Shown: positions 1-8,985 of the stretch, in pieces
Numbering within the stretch: the stretch's first letter is position 1
Layout of the letters: every line of letters starts with the position of its first letter
Assembly: GCA_003133225.1 (NCBI GenBank)
Contig: PKWL01000141.1
Coordinates: 1-64,000, forward strand
Length of the DNA: 64,000 nt
Reading direction: 5' to 3'
DNA from: Janthinobacterium sp.
GTDB lineage: Bacteria > Pseudomonadota > Gammaproteobacteria > Burkholderiales > Burkholderiaceae_D
Notes under the pieces: generated by a model
What the model was told of the DNA's origin: nothing
Database searches by the model: none
The model's input: the letters and a program-made list of their open reading frames with translations, nothing else
Program-made: the position numbers and the translations under genes

Positions 1-19
1 CGAATTTGCCTTTTGCCAT
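1..19 (-). CDS. tuf: Elongation factor Tu, first six codons (runs off left edge)
   Basis: Only the start is in the window. The minus strand reads ATG GCA AAA GGC AAA TTC (MAKGKF), the usual betaproteobacterial EF-Tu N-terminus, with AGGAGTT (24-30) as ribosome binding site 4 bases before the ATG. It lies directly downstream of tRNA-Tyr, tRNA-Gly and tRNA-Thr on the same strand, which is the classic tRNA-tufB arrangement. EF-Tu delivers aminoacyl-tRNA to the ribosome. The identification rests on six residues plus context. Confidence 0.85.
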
Positions 20-141
20 TTTGAACTCCTAACGATTTGATGAGATTGCCCAGGCACACGCCCGACTGTTGAACTAGCTAGTGCCTTGCCAGTTTTTCCC
101 GCTAGTTACCATTTACTGCGAATAGCTGCTACTGCGAATTC

Positions 142-216
<75 letters not shown>

Positions 217-258
217 TTGTACTAGGTACGATGCATACCGGGCATCTGATGGGAGTAG

Positions 259-332
259 TGGAGCGGGTGAAGGGAATCGAACCCTCGTCGTAAGCTTGGA
301 AGGCTTCTGCTCTACCATTGAGCTACACCCGC
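259..332 (-). tRNA. tRNA-Gly (anticodon TCC)
   Basis: Minus-strand cloverleaf with acceptor stem GCGGGTG/CACCCGC, D arm GCTCAATGGTAGAGC, anticodon loop CTTCCAA (anticodon TCC), T arm GAGGGTTCGATTCCCTT and encoded CCA. Middle gene of the tRNA-Tyr/Gly/Thr cluster. Confidence 0.97.
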
Positions 333-372
333 AAAGTAACCACATCAGCTGCCTTACTATTCCATGTCAATT

Positions 373-457
373 TGGTGGAGGGGGCTGGGTTCGAACCAGC
401 GTACACATAGTGAGCAGATTTACAGTCTGCCGCCTTTAACCACTCGGCCACCCCTCC
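373..457 (-). tRNA. tRNA-Tyr (anticodon GTA)
   Basis: An 85-nt minus-strand cloverleaf with the long variable arm expected of a class II tRNA. The anticodon stem GCAGA/TCTGC encloses loop CTGTAAA (anticodon GTA), and 3' ACCA is encoded. First gene of the tRNA-tuf transcription unit, starting a few bases after the predicted transcription start. Confidence 0.97.
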
Positions 458-471
458 GCGAGGAACCGCAG

Positions 472-500
472 AGTATGAAGCATAAATATAGTGCCGTCAA
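472..500 (-). promoter_or_regulatory. Sigma-70 promoter of the tRNA-tuf operon
   Basis: On the minus strand TTGACG (500-495) and CATACT (477-472) are separated by exactly 17 bases. They are followed by a GC-rich discriminator (CTGCGG), and the start of tRNA-Tyr lies about 15 bases past the -10 box. A GC-rich discriminator on a stable-RNA promoter is typical of stringent control by ppGpp and DksA; that regulation is inferred. Confidence 0.7.
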
Positions 501-629
501 CTCTATTTGCGCTTGTTGCCTATGGAGTGAAACAACGGACGCTTCGGGGCGTGATTTTAACCGCAGCCATGAAGATTGTGCAAGTGTAAGTTTTCCTCCC
601 CGCAATAATTGGCAGGAAAGCTTGCTTGC

Positions 630-2204
630 CTAGGGCGTCAGCGCCACCAGCACCTGCCCCTTCAGGGCCCGGATCAGCGCCGTTTCATCGGCTGTCACGC
701 CTTCCGGCGCCGGATGAATCCGGTCCGCATAAAACAAGCCCAACGGTACTGATTGCACCACCAACGGCAACACGATGAAACTGCGGGCGTCGGGCAGCAA
801 CGCGCGGTGCCAGGGCGGCAGCAGGTCGCAAATCTTGGGCGAGAGGGCATCGGCGATCATCAAGTCAGCGTCGTTCCTCATGGCCAGATGGAACAAGTCG
901 CGATTCGCATAAGCTGAATGCAGGGGAAAGGCGAAGCCGGCCTGGCGTTCGGCCTGTCTCTCGCCGAATGCCAGGCGGGCCCGGAATTGGCGGCGCTGGG
1001 CGTCTTTCAGGCAGACCGTGGCAAAACGGAAGCCCATGCTGCGATACAGGGTTTCCAGCACCGCCAGGATCAAGTCGTTCACCTTGCCCTGGCCGGCCGC
1101 CCGCATCTGGGTTACCTCTTGCACCCCAGCTAGCAACAGATCGTGCGCATTGGCCGGCTTACCGCTCGCATAAGCCCCAAGCACATGGGCGTCGTCGCCA
1201 TCCATGCTCGCCAATTGCAGCACGTCGGGTAAGCCGTCGGCGTCGTCGTCCTCGATGCTGCGCTGCAGCGGCAGGTTCATGCTTTGCAGCAAGCACCTCA
1301 TTTCCTCTTGCACGGTGGCGCCGATTTTCTCCATCTGGTTGAGGTCGATATTCAAGGCGGCGCCAAAACGCTGGTGCAGCTCGCCCGTGCCGGCGTTGTC
1401 GGCCAAGTCGCCCTGGCGCGCCAACAGTTTGGCCGCCTCGATACTGAAGGTGGCCACTTGGCGGATCCATTCCTGGCGGTTGATCGCGACTTTTTGAGGC
1501 CCCGGTCCTAGAGGACTGAGGGAGCGCACGATCAAGTCCGGAATCTTCCATGCCTGCAGTACGGCGCAAGACAAGGCGTCGTAGCTACTGCCCAAGATCA
1601 TTTGCGAAGCCTGGCTCTGACTGTGTTTGCCGCCCGCCACGAGGGCGCCGATCTCGCGAAAACGCGCGTGCTCCTGGGAGGCGATCAGTAAGGCGCCGAT
1701 GTTCTTGAACAAGGCGGAAATCGAGGCATCCTCGGCGCCTTGATAAGAACCCAAGCGCCCCATTTCGCGTCCGATCAGGCTGGCGCAAAGCGCGGCTTCC
1801 AGCTCCAAACGGACGCTGTGCGCGTGCTCGCTGTTAGACAAGGTGTCCACCAGCAGCATCGCCAGCGCCGCCATCTTGACATTGTCAAAACCGAGCAGAT
1901 AAATGGCCCGCGACACCGTAGTCACGGGTGTGCCCCCGGCCGTGCGGTACATCGTGGTATTGGCCAGGCGCAAGATTTTTTGCGTCAGGGCCGCGTCCGA
2001 CAGCACATAGTAGGCTAGGCTTTGCGCCCCTGCATCGTCAGACGACGCCAGTTGCACCACGCGCGCGATCGACACACCGAGCGCGAACAAGCCCTCCTCG
2101 CCGCACAATTTGTGCAAAAGGGCGCCGCGCACGGGGCGCGATTCGCTCGCAGGCGGCGGTATTGAAGTGAGCGGCATCAAGGAATCCCGTTTGTGTGGCG
2201 CCAT
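630..2204 (-). CDS. HDOD domain protein with C-terminal GAF-like domain
   Basis: 524 aa. Roughly residues 30-240 form an HDOD domain, a degenerate HD-like signalling fold without phosphohydrolase residues; landmarks are the SDAALTQKILRLAN and YLLGFDNVK segments. The C-terminal part (about 370-520) looks like a GAF domain, ending with LIRALKGQVLVAL. No membrane segments. HDOD proteins in beta- and gammaproteobacteria usually act in signal transduction, motility or stress, often beside response regulators. Here the gene follows a receiver-TPR gene by 34 bases on the same strand, so the two are probably one operon. The exact role is unknown. GGCGCCA/TGGCGCC arms (2197-2218) could fold over the start codon. 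Confidence 0.8.
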   Translation of the reverse strand: MAPHKRDSLMPLTSIPPPASESRPVRGALLHKLCGEEGLFALGVSIARVVQLASSDDAGAQSLAYYVLSDAALTQKILRLANTTMYRTAGGTPVTTVSRAIYLLGFDNVKMAALAMLLVDTLSNSEHAHSVRLELEAALCASLIGREMGRLGSYQGAEDASISALFKNIGALLIASQEHARFREIGALVAGGKHSQSQASQMILGSSYDALSCAVLQAWKIPDLIVRSLSPLGPGPQKVAINRQEWIRQVATFSIEAAKLLARQGDLADNAGTGELHQRFGAALNIDLNQMEKIGATVQEEMRCLLQSMNLPLQRSIEDDDADGLPDVLQLASMDGDDAHVLGAYASGKPANAHDLLLAGVQEVTQMRAAGQGKVNDLILAVLETLYRSMGFRFATVCLKDAQRRQFRARLAFGERQAERQAGFAFPLHSAYANRDLFHLAMRNDADLMIADALSPKICDLLPPWHRALLPDARSFIVLPLVVQSVPLGLFYADRIHPAPEGVTADETALIRALKGQVLVALTP

Positions 2205-2238
2205 CCGGTTCTGGCGCCGTCGGCGGCGCGCCGCACCA

Positions 2239-3864
2239 TCAGCGACCCGCCTTGATATTGTATTTTTTTAATATCTGCTGGTGCAAGCCGGACAGCGCCG
2301 GCAGTTTAGCATTGGTAGGGTCGAGGCGGCGCACGCTGGCGATCAAGCTCAAGGCATAATGGCCGAGGCGCTCGTCCCAGCCCATGTTTTCCAGGCATTT
2401 CAGGGCCGCGACGGCGCCGTTGAACACCACGTGCGGGTTGTCGGGCAGCTTGGCCGCCGCTTCCGTCATCAAGTCTACGGCGCCGCGGAAGTCGCCGGCC
2501 TTGGCCCGGGCCGCACCGGCGGCGACCATGTCGGCCACTTCCTTGCTGCTCTCTTGCACCAGTGGCAGCGCCAAGTCGTTGCGCCCTGCCTTTTCGAATA
2601 CGTCCATGGCCTTGGCCATCGTGGCCGTATTGGGCGCGTTGCGCATGACGTCGCGCATGACGGCCAAGGCCCCCTCTTCCTTGCCATTGCCCAGGCAATT
2701 GCGCGCCAGTTCCATCTTCATGTCGTTCGACAGGCCGACGCTGTCGCGGCAGGCCGTCAGCGCCGCGTCGAGCGACTCCTTCAGGCGCACGCCATTGCCC
2801 GTGTATTCGTGCACCATGGCCGACGATATGGCGCTGCATAGGCCGGTGTTGGTCTGGCCCGCCATGGAACGGTCAAGGTCGCGGATCACGGCCGCTGCCT
2901 GCACCGGGTCGCCCTTGCGCACCAGAGTGCGGACCAGCTTGGCATGATCTTCCGGGTCTCTGAACTCCGAGTATTTGGCCTTGCTAACGACCAGTTTCAG
3001 CGCCTTTTCGGCGGCCCCGATGTCACCGGCGTCCATCGCCATGTCGCCCAGTTTTCGCAGGCGCCGCACCGCGTGCGGCGACACCGTGACGGCATCGCTT
3101 AGCACGCCTTGCGCGCGCGCCGTCTGGCCCATCGCGGCCAAGGTCTTGGCCAGCCAGTCATAGGCATCAAGGAAACGCGGGCTGCTCTCGACCAACTTTT
3201 CCAGCATCTCCACGGCCTCTTCAAAGCGCTCGCGCATGAACAGGGTCTTGGCCTGTCCCAGCCGGGCCCAGGCGATACCCTTGCTCTCGAAGAGTGCGGC
3301 GTAGATCGGCTCGGCTTCGGCAGGCTCGCCCAGCATGACGTGCAGCTCGGCCCGCAAGCGCATGAAATCGGGGGCATAACGGGGATAGTTGGTCGCCCCT
3401 TCTACGCAAGCTGCGATCGCGTCGCGCTCACTGCCCATTTCCATCAGTTGGTAGACCGGCACAAACACGTTGCGGCGGGCCAGCGCGCGCCCGATGCGCT
3501 CGAGCAAGCGGTCGGCCGCGAACGGCTTTAGTATGTAGTCGGTGGGTGCCAATTCGGCCGCGCTGACCACCCGCTCCAAGTTGCCTTCGCCCGTCACCAT
3601 GAAGAACATGGTGGCCGCGTTGATCAGCTGGTGATGGCGTAGGTCTTCCAGCAACTGCTGGCCGTCCTGGCCGCCGTCGAGATCGTATTCGCACAAAATC
3701 AAGTCATACTGCTTCAGGCTGACAAAGCGGATGGCTTGGGCGGAGCCGGGCGCGTCATCGATGTTGGCGACGCCGCACAAATTGAGCATATTGTGCAAAC
3801 TGGCCCGCATCCCCGTCTGCGGCTCGATGATCAAGGCACTCAGACCCTCTAGTTCCTTCATCAT
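2239..3864 (-). CDS. Response regulator receiver domain fused to TPR repeats
   Basis: 541 aa. Residues 8-130 form a CheY-like receiver: switch Thr is T91 (MVTGEG) and Lys is K113 (ILKPF). The expected phosphoacceptor Asp is replaced by Glu (E59 in LILCEYDL). Residues 140-530 are helical tetratricopeptide-type repeats, for example the segments around AEPIYAALFESKGIAWARLGQAK split by regular helix breaks. There is no DNA-binding domain, so it probably works by protein-protein contact. It shares an operon with the HDOD gene downstream. Start is ambiguous between two adjacent ATGs (3864, 3861). Receiver-TPR proteins are widespread in Burkholderiales; the partner kinase is not in this window. Confidence 0.85.
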   Translation of the reverse strand: MMKELEGLSALIIEPQTGMRASLHNMLNLCGVANIDDAPGSAQAIRFVSLKQYDLILCEYDLDGGQDGQQLLEDLRHHQLINAATMFFMVTGEGNLERVVSAAELAPTDYILKPFAADRLLERIGRALARRNVFVPVYQLMEMGSERDAIAACVEGATNYPRYAPDFMRLRAELHVMLGEPAEAEPIYAALFESKGIAWARLGQAKTLFMRERFEEAVEMLEKLVESSPRFLDAYDWLAKTLAAMGQTARAQGVLSDAVTVSPHAVRRLRKLGDMAMDAGDIGAAEKALKLVVSKAKYSEFRDPEDHAKLVRTLVRKGDPVQAAAVIRDLDRSMAGQTNTGLCSAISSAMVHEYTGNGVRLKESLDAALTACRDSVGLSNDMKMELARNCLGNGKEEGALAVMRDVMRNAPNTATMAKAMDVFEKAGRNDLALPLVQESSKEVADMVAAGAARAKAGDFRGAVDLMTEAAAKLPDNPHVVFNGAVAALKCLENMGWDERLGHYALSLIASVRRLDPTNAKLPALSGLHQQILKKYNIKAGR

Positions 3865-4577
3865 GGCGTGCCCCGAAACATACCGTCCCGTAGAGAAGGG
3901 GGAAAGGGATGGGCAGCAACCGCCGCCTTTGCCTCTTTTGCCTGTGCTTGCATGGGTATTGCCTTTCGTTGCGTCAACAGCACCATCAAAGTCCTACGTT
4001 CCACGGCGGGTCCGAATCCGGGAATAATTTTTCCACTTTCTAGCTGGCATGAATGGTCCCCCATGCGCGAGCGCAAAATATCTTATGTTGCCCTGGCCTT
4101 TGGTCAATCCCGTGGCCGAGGCTGCCCGCTGGCCCGGCCGCGGCTAGAGAACTGGCTGCGCCTACACGTTATCGAAGCGATGGATCATCACAGCGAACCT
4201 GTTTCAAGCCACCCCACGGGCCCGGCTTCTTGGTTCCTGAAAAATCCCCTCCCATTAGCCGAGCGCGGCCATTGCCCCATGCCGGCCTCATGACTCATGA
4301 CGCATGAGTATATTACGGCGCGCCGATAAAATAGTTAAATTCCTTTCACGTCAAGGCGGGCCCATGGCATCGAGGGGTGCGCTAGCGCCACTGGCCGACT
4401 GTGAAGCAGCCGCAAAAAATTGCCGGCGCTCCATCGGGAGCGCCCTTGCGGCAGCGGGCGGGCGCGGCGCCAATCGGCCGACCTTCACGCCCCGACCTTC
4501 ACGCCATTCGCTCATCGGCTCATGGCCAGCGGCGAATTGAGCTAGTGCAAACTGGGCGGCAGCGCTTAACGTGGCGC
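3865..4577. other. Gene-poor gap, 0.7 kb
   Basis: No convincing gene. The open frames here have no recognisable domain and no good ribosome binding site. The right part is GC-rich, and the left part must hold the promoter of the receiver-TPR gene. I see no terminator with a T-run and no repeat. Confidence 0.5.
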
Positions 4578-5486
4578 TCAGTGGTCCTTTTGGCTGCCAC
4601 AGCCGGCAGGGCCGACAGCTTGATAGCGCACTTCATACGCGCCCAGCGCTAACTGACCAATCGTCAGCTTGTCGTGCGCCCGCACGAACAGGTGGCGCAC
4701 GTTGACACGGCGTTTCAAGTCGTACACCTTGACGAATACGTCCGAGCCATCGTTGCCGTTGTCGAACTCCACCTGCATGTCCGGGCCCTTGTTGTCGACG
4801 CGGAACCCTTCAACATAGCCCGACGCTGGCGGCCACGCTCGGCCGTTGGGTGCGAACAGGGAGGGCGCCCCGCCCTGGCAGTCGGCGGCGGCCGTCACCG
4901 GCAGCTGGGAATAGGCGCGCACCGCCAGCGCCGGCGCCGGCGCTGGCGGCGCCGCGGGCCGGCTCGGCACGCCACTGTCGATCACATTGCCTCTCGGCTC
5001 GGCTGCTGGCGCGTCGGCGCTGTCGCCGGAAGAGGCCAAGAGTTCGTGCCTGCCGTCCCAGCTTGGCCAGCCGCTAAAGCTCGCTGGCGTCAAGACGCCG
5101 CCGAGCCAGCCGACGGCGAGGCAGACAGCCAGAGCGGCCCCGCGCGTCCAGCCGCGGCGCTTTGCGTGCGCGGCCGACTCCGGCTCCGGGCGTCTGAGGG
5201 CCGGGTCGTGGCGCTGGCGCTCCTCCTCTTGCCGGGTGCTTTCAAGCCAGTCGATTTCCCACTCTTCGGCCGCGATCCATTCGTCGTGTTCGCGGCGGCG
5301 CTGGGGATCAGCCAAGTTGCCGTAGGCGCTGTTAAGGATCGCCATGATGCGGGCCGCCTTTTCATCGCCTGGATTCTTGTCGGGGTGATATTTCTGGCTA
5401 AGCGCCTTATACGCTGCACGTATAACTTCCTGCGGCGCCATGCGCGCCACCTTCAAGTTGTCGTAGTGTGTATGCAGCTTTCCCAT
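4578..5486 (-). CDS. Membrane-anchored J-domain (DnaJ-like) protein
   Basis: 302 aa from the ATG at 5486, chosen because GGAAAA lies 7 bases upstream; a GTG at 5501 would add five residues. The N-terminus is a J domain with the catalytic HPD motif (about residues 34-36, in KYHPDKNPGD), which stimulates DnaK ATPase. A charged linker follows, then one membrane segment near residues 110-130 (ALAVCLAVGWLGGVL) and a Pro/Ala-rich stretch. The C-terminal domain of about 100 residues contains YVEGFRVDNKGP and a KVYDLKRRVNVRHLFVR segment. That domain is unfamiliar to me and probably lies in the periplasm if the J domain is cytoplasmic. It may recruit DnaK to a membrane complex. Confidence 0.85.
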   Translation of the reverse strand: MGKLHTHYDNLKVARMAPQEVIRAAYKALSQKYHPDKNPGDEKAARIMAILNSAYGNLADPQRRREHDEWIAAEEWEIDWLESTRQEEERQRHDPALRRPEPESAAHAKRRGWTRGAALAVCLAVGWLGGVLTPASFSGWPSWDGRHELLASSGDSADAPAAEPRGNVIDSGVPSRPAAPPAPAPALAVRAYSQLPVTAAADCQGGAPSLFAPNGRAWPPASGYVEGFRVDNKGPDMQVEFDNGNDGSDVFVKVYDLKRRVNVRHLFVRAHDKLTIGQLALGAYEVRYQAVGPAGCGSQKDH

Positions 5487-5572
5487 CGTTTGGTTTTCCA
5501 CTCGCCGCCATCGACGCTCACAGAATCGGTCATCCTAGCCGATCAGATCTCGGCGCAACGGGCGTTAGCCGA

Positions 5573-6721
5573 TCACAGGCGGTGGCGGCGGTCGCCGGCC
5601 AGTAGTGGCCGCGCCAATTCCACCCCGTGCCCCACCACCAGGACTTTAAACAACTCGCCCATCTCGGCCGGAGACAGCAGCTTATGCAACGCGCCCGCCT
5701 GCGGCAAATAGGCGGCGGGGTCCGACGGATCCGTGCGCAGCAGCAGCTGGTCGATCCCGGCGCCGATCAGGAAGGCGGCCTGGCTCGCATAATTTAGCAC
5801 ATCGAGGCCGCCGTCTTGCGCCGCCAGGGCCATTGCCGTGAAATCGACGTGGGCCGTGATGTCTTGCAGGCCCGGCAGAAAAAACGGGTCCGCATGCGCA
5901 CGGTGGCGATAGTGGCACATCAAGGTGCCGTTGGCGCGCTGGTCCAGATAATATTCGTGGGCGGGAAAGCCATAGTCGATCAAGACGGCGGCGCCCGCCT
6001 TGCCCGCACCGAGCATGCGCGCGAGCGACGCCATGAAACCGCAGGCCATGGCGTGGACCTCGGTCACGTATCCGGGGGGCAGGCTGGCGGCGTCGGGAAT
6101 CTGGCGCGTAATTTGCGCTAGCAATGGCGCGCTGGCGGGCGCGGCCTGAAACGCGAAGGCGCCGTCCAAGATGCAAACTTGCAGCTCGGACCAGCCCTCG
6201 GGCTTTTTGGCGACCAGATTGACCGGCATTGCGTCTAGCACTTCGTTAGCGATCACGGCGCCTTCGAAGGACGGCGGGAAATCGTCAAGCCAGACCACTT
6301 GCGGGAAACCGGCCAGCGCCTGTTCCTGGCGGGCACGCAACTCGCCAGACAGTTCGACGATGGCGTAGCGCTCCACCTCGACCCCGGCGCCGGCCAGCTC
6401 GGTCAGGATATCGCGCGCCAGTTTGCCGGTGCCGGCGCCAAATTCGAGAATTTGCGGCGCGCTTTGGGCCATAATAGCGCTAGCTACCCGAGCCAGTGCG
6501 GCGCCAAACAAAGACGTGATCTCGGGCGCGGTTGTAAAATCGCCGTCCCGGCCCAATTTTTCGGCCCCCCCGCTGTAATAGCCGAAGTCGGGGGCATACA
6601 GGGCCAGTTCCATGAAACGGGCGAATGGCAGCGGGCCCGAGCGCTCGATTTCAAGGACGATCAGGCGTTGCAGGGCTTGGGAGGCGCGTAGCGCGTCGTC
6701 AGTGGGTGCGGGAAGGGACAT
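5573..6721 (-). CDS. Class I SAM-dependent methyltransferase, MidA/NDUFAF7 family (DUF185)
   Basis: 382 aa, normal for the family. The N-terminus FMELALYAPDFGYYSGG and the following FTTAPEITSLFGAALA are hallmark segments of the MidA/NDUFAF7 group. The SAM-binding glycine motif is EFGAGTGKLA. In eukaryotes NDUFAF7 dimethylates an arginine of complex I subunit NDUFS2; bacterial targets are not established, and a complex I role here is inference. Its ATG faces the divergent SDR gene about 100 bases away, so they share a promoter region. Confidence 0.88.
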   Translation of the reverse strand: MSLPAPTDDALRASQALQRLIVLEIERSGPLPFARFMELALYAPDFGYYSGGAEKLGRDGDFTTAPEITSLFGAALARVASAIMAQSAPQILEFGAGTGKLARDILTELAGAGVEVERYAIVELSGELRARQEQALAGFPQVVWLDDFPPSFEGAVIANEVLDAMPVNLVAKKPEGWSELQVCILDGAFAFQAAPASAPLLAQITRQIPDAASLPPGYVTEVHAMACGFMASLARMLGAGKAGAAVLIDYGFPAHEYYLDQRANGTLMCHYRHRAHADPFFLPGLQDITAHVDFTAMALAAQDGGLDVLNYASQAAFLIGAGIDQLLLRTDPSDPAAYLPQAGALHKLLSPAEMGELFKVLVVGHGVELARPLLAGDRRHRL

Positions 6722-6819
6722 TCACGCATTGTAGCGAATCGGCGCGCCGCGAGCGAATTTGCGTCAACCTCAACATAAAAAACTTGATGAACCAGCCGAC
6801 CGTAACGCAGGACAAGAAC

Positions 6820-7575
6820 ATGGCCAAGGTGGCCTTGGTGACCGGCGCGGCGCGCCGCATCGGGCGCGCCATCGCGCTCGCACTGGCGCGCGACGGCTGG
6901 GACATCGCGGTCCATTTCCGCGACTCGGAAAGCGAGGCGCTGGCGGTGGTGGCCGAAATCGAAGCCCTGGGCCGCCGCGCCGCTGCGCTGCAATGCGACT
7001 TGGCCGACGAAGGGGCGGTCAAGCAACTGCTGGCGCGCGCCAGCGCCGCCGTGGGGGCGGTCTCTTGTGTGGTCAACAACGCGTCGCTCTTCGATTACGA
7101 TAGCGCGCCCGACTTTACCGTGGCCCAGCTCGACGCCCATATGCACGCCAACTTGGCCGCGCCGATTTTGCTCGCGCAAGCCCTGCACGCGGCCACCGCG
7201 GCCGGTCAGCTGGCGGTCGTGATCAACCTGCTGGACCAGAAACTGTACAATCTGAATCCTGATTTTTTATCCTACACATTATCCAAGGCGGCACTGCACA
7301 CGGCAACGACGCTGCTGGCGCAGGCACTGGCGCCGACCGTGCGCGTGGTTGGCGTCGCGCCCGGCATCACCTTGGTATCGGGGCCGCAAAGCGAGACCGG
7401 CTTCGGCGCGGCCCATCAAGCCACGCCGCTAGGGCGCTCGAGCACGCCTGAAGACGTGGCCGACAGCGTCTGTTTCGTCGCTAGGGCGCGCGCGATGACC
7501 GGCACCACGCTGCTCGTTGACGGCGGCCAGCACCTGATCCCGCTGCAACGCGATGTGATGTTCATCGCCCTATAA
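6820..7575 (+). CDS. SDR family oxidoreductase, pteridine (dihydromonapterin) reductase-like
   Basis: 251 aa short-chain dehydrogenase. The cofactor loop is TGAARRIGR, with arginines typical of NADPH-dependent FolM/PTR1-type enzymes. NNAS and the catalytic YTLSK (YxxxK) follow. The start at 6820 has GGA at 8-10 bases upstream; an in-frame ATG at 6787 would add 11 residues but lacks a ribosome site. folB follows 27 bases downstream, supporting a tetrahydropterin/folate role: reduction of dihydromonapterin or dihydrobiopterin. The substrate is inferred from family and context. Confidence 0.85.
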   Translation: MAKVALVTGAARRIGRAIALALARDGWDIAVHFRDSESEALAVVAEIEALGRRAAALQCDLADEGAVKQLLARASAAVGAVSCVVNNASLFDYDSAPDFTVAQLDAHMHANLAAPILLAQALHAATAAGQLAVVINLLDQKLYNLNPDFLSYTLSKAALHTATTLLAQALAPTVRVVGVAPGITLVSGPQSETGFGAAHQATPLGRSSTPEDVADSVCFVARARAMTGTTLLVDGGQHLIPLQRDVMFIAL

Positions 7576-7602
7576 ACCGTTTTCCCACAAAGGTTAGAAA
7601 CT

Positions 7603-8001
7603 ATGTTGTCCGCCCTGTCTCATCCTCGACTATGCGATTGCCGCCGCCTGTTCCTGCGCAACTATGAAGTACTGATCAATATTGGCGTGCACGACTTTGA
7701 AAAACGGGGTGAACAGCGCGTCTTGATCAATGTCGACTTGTATATCCCGCTGGCGCTATCGACGCCGAAGGAGGACAACTTGGCCGAAGTGGTCGATTAC
7801 GACTTCATGCGCGAGAGCATAGCGAAGCGCATGGCGCGCGGTCACGTCCAACTGCAAGAGAGTCTGTGCGACGATGTCGCCGCCGCCATGCTCGCCCATC
7901 CGCGCGTGCGCGCGGTACGGGTATCGACCATGAAACCGGACGTGTATCCGGATTGCGAGGGCGTCGGCGTGGAAGTGTTTCACATCAAGGGCACGGTGTG
8001 A
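7603..8001 (+). CDS. folB: Dihydroneopterin aldolase
   Basis: 132 aa. FolB cleaves 7,8-dihydroneopterin to 6-hydroxymethyl-dihydropterin and glycolaldehyde in folate synthesis. The conserved core is visible: an N-terminal strand around [15 protein letters not shown], the middle [10 protein letters not shown], a helix [21 protein letters not shown], and the catalytic-lysine region [16 protein letters not shown]. Length is slightly longer than the usual 120 aa owing to an N-terminal extension. AAAGG precedes the ATG by about 8 bases. It overlaps the next gene by 4 bases, suggesting translational coupling to ttcA. Confidence 0.93.
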   Translation: MLSALSHPRLCDCRRLFLRNYEVLINIGVHDFEKRGEQRVLINVDLYIPLALSTPKEDNLAEVVDYDFMRESIAKRMARGHVQLQESLCDDVAAAMLAHPRVRAVRVSTMKPDVYPDCEGVGVEVFHIKGTV

Positions 8002-8915
8002 GCGGCGCCACGCTGGCCCAAAACGGCGCCAGATCGTCCGAGAAAACCATGCTGGAAAACAACAAGCTGCACAAGCGACTTTGCCGCTTGGTCGGGCAAG
8101 CCATTGGCGACTTCAAGATGATTGAGGAAGGCGACAAAGTCATGGTCTGCCTGTCGGGCGGAAAGGATAGTTATGCGCTGCTAGATATATTGATGACGCT
8201 GCGCGCGCGCGCGCCCATCCACTTTGACATCGTCGCCGTCAACTTGGATCAGAAGCAGCCCCACTTCCCAGCCCATATCTTGCCGACCTACCTGTCGCAG
8301 CTGGGGGTGGCGTTCCACATCGAAAACCAGGACACCTACAGCATCGTCAAGCGCCTGATTCCAGAAGGCAAGACCACGTGTTCCTTGTGCTCGCGCCTGC
8401 GGCGCGGCATCTTGTACCGCGTGGCCGATGAGCTGGGCGCAACCAAGATCGCGCTGGGCCACCATCGGGATGACATCATGGAAACCTTCTTTCTGAATAT
8501 GTTCTTCGGCGGCAAGCTCAAAGCCATGCCACCCAAGCTGCAGTCAGACGACGGCAAACATATCGTGATCCGGCCCATGGCGTACGTGAAGGAAGCCGAC
8601 TGCAAGCGCTACGGCGAGCTCAAATGTTTCCCCATCATCCCGTGCGACTTGTGCGGCTCGCAAGAAAATTTACAGCGCCAGCAGATCAAGGCTTTGATGC
8701 GGGAATGGGAAAAGAAATTTCCCGGGCGCGTAGAGAGCATCTTCTCGGCGCTAGCGAACGTGGTTCCCTCGCATCTGCTGGACCGCAACGGCTTCGGCTT
8801 TGCCGACCTGAAGGCGGACGGGCTGGCGCGCCCCCTGGGCGACATCGCGTTCGACGACGAGCCGTGTGCGGCGCCAAGCGGTGGGCCCGGCACCATTCGC
8901 CTGCAGGTGCAATGA
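7998..8915 (+). CDS. ttcA: tRNA 2-thiocytidine(32) synthetase TtcA
   Basis: 305 aa from a GTG that overlaps the folB stop (GTGA), with AAGG 7-8 bases before it; an internal ATG at 8049 is the alternative. TtcA adds sulfur to C32 of several tRNAs using ATP and an Fe-S cluster. The PP-loop SGGKDS and the cluster cysteine pairs CSLC and CDLC are intact, as are the family segments LGHHRDD and [17 protein letters not shown]. Operon with the SDR and folB upstream. Confidence 0.95.
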   Translation: MSGATLAQNGARSSEKTMLENNKLHKRLCRLVGQAIGDFKMIEEGDKVMVCLSGGKDSYALLDILMTLRARAPIHFDIVAVNLDQKQPHFPAHILPTYLSQLGVAFHIENQDTYSIVKRLIPEGKTTCSLCSRLRRGILYRVADELGATKIALGHHRDDIMETFFLNMFFGGKLKAMPPKLQSDDGKHIVIRPMAYVKEADCKRYGELKCFPIIPCDLCGSQENLQRQQIKALMREWEKKFPGRVESIFSALANVVPSHLLDRNGFGFADLKADGLARPLGDIAFDDEPCAAPSGGPGTIRLQVQ

Positions 8916-8985
8916 AAGCAGCACGCACCCGGCGTTGGGCCAAGATCCTAAGGCTTGGCGGGCGCCAGACGCGCCTCCTCTTCGC

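Noticed and set aside
3868-4293. 141-codon plus-strand frame in the gap after the receiver-TPR gene
   Set aside because: No recognisable domain, no ribosome site, and it starts inside the promoter region of the minus-strand gene.
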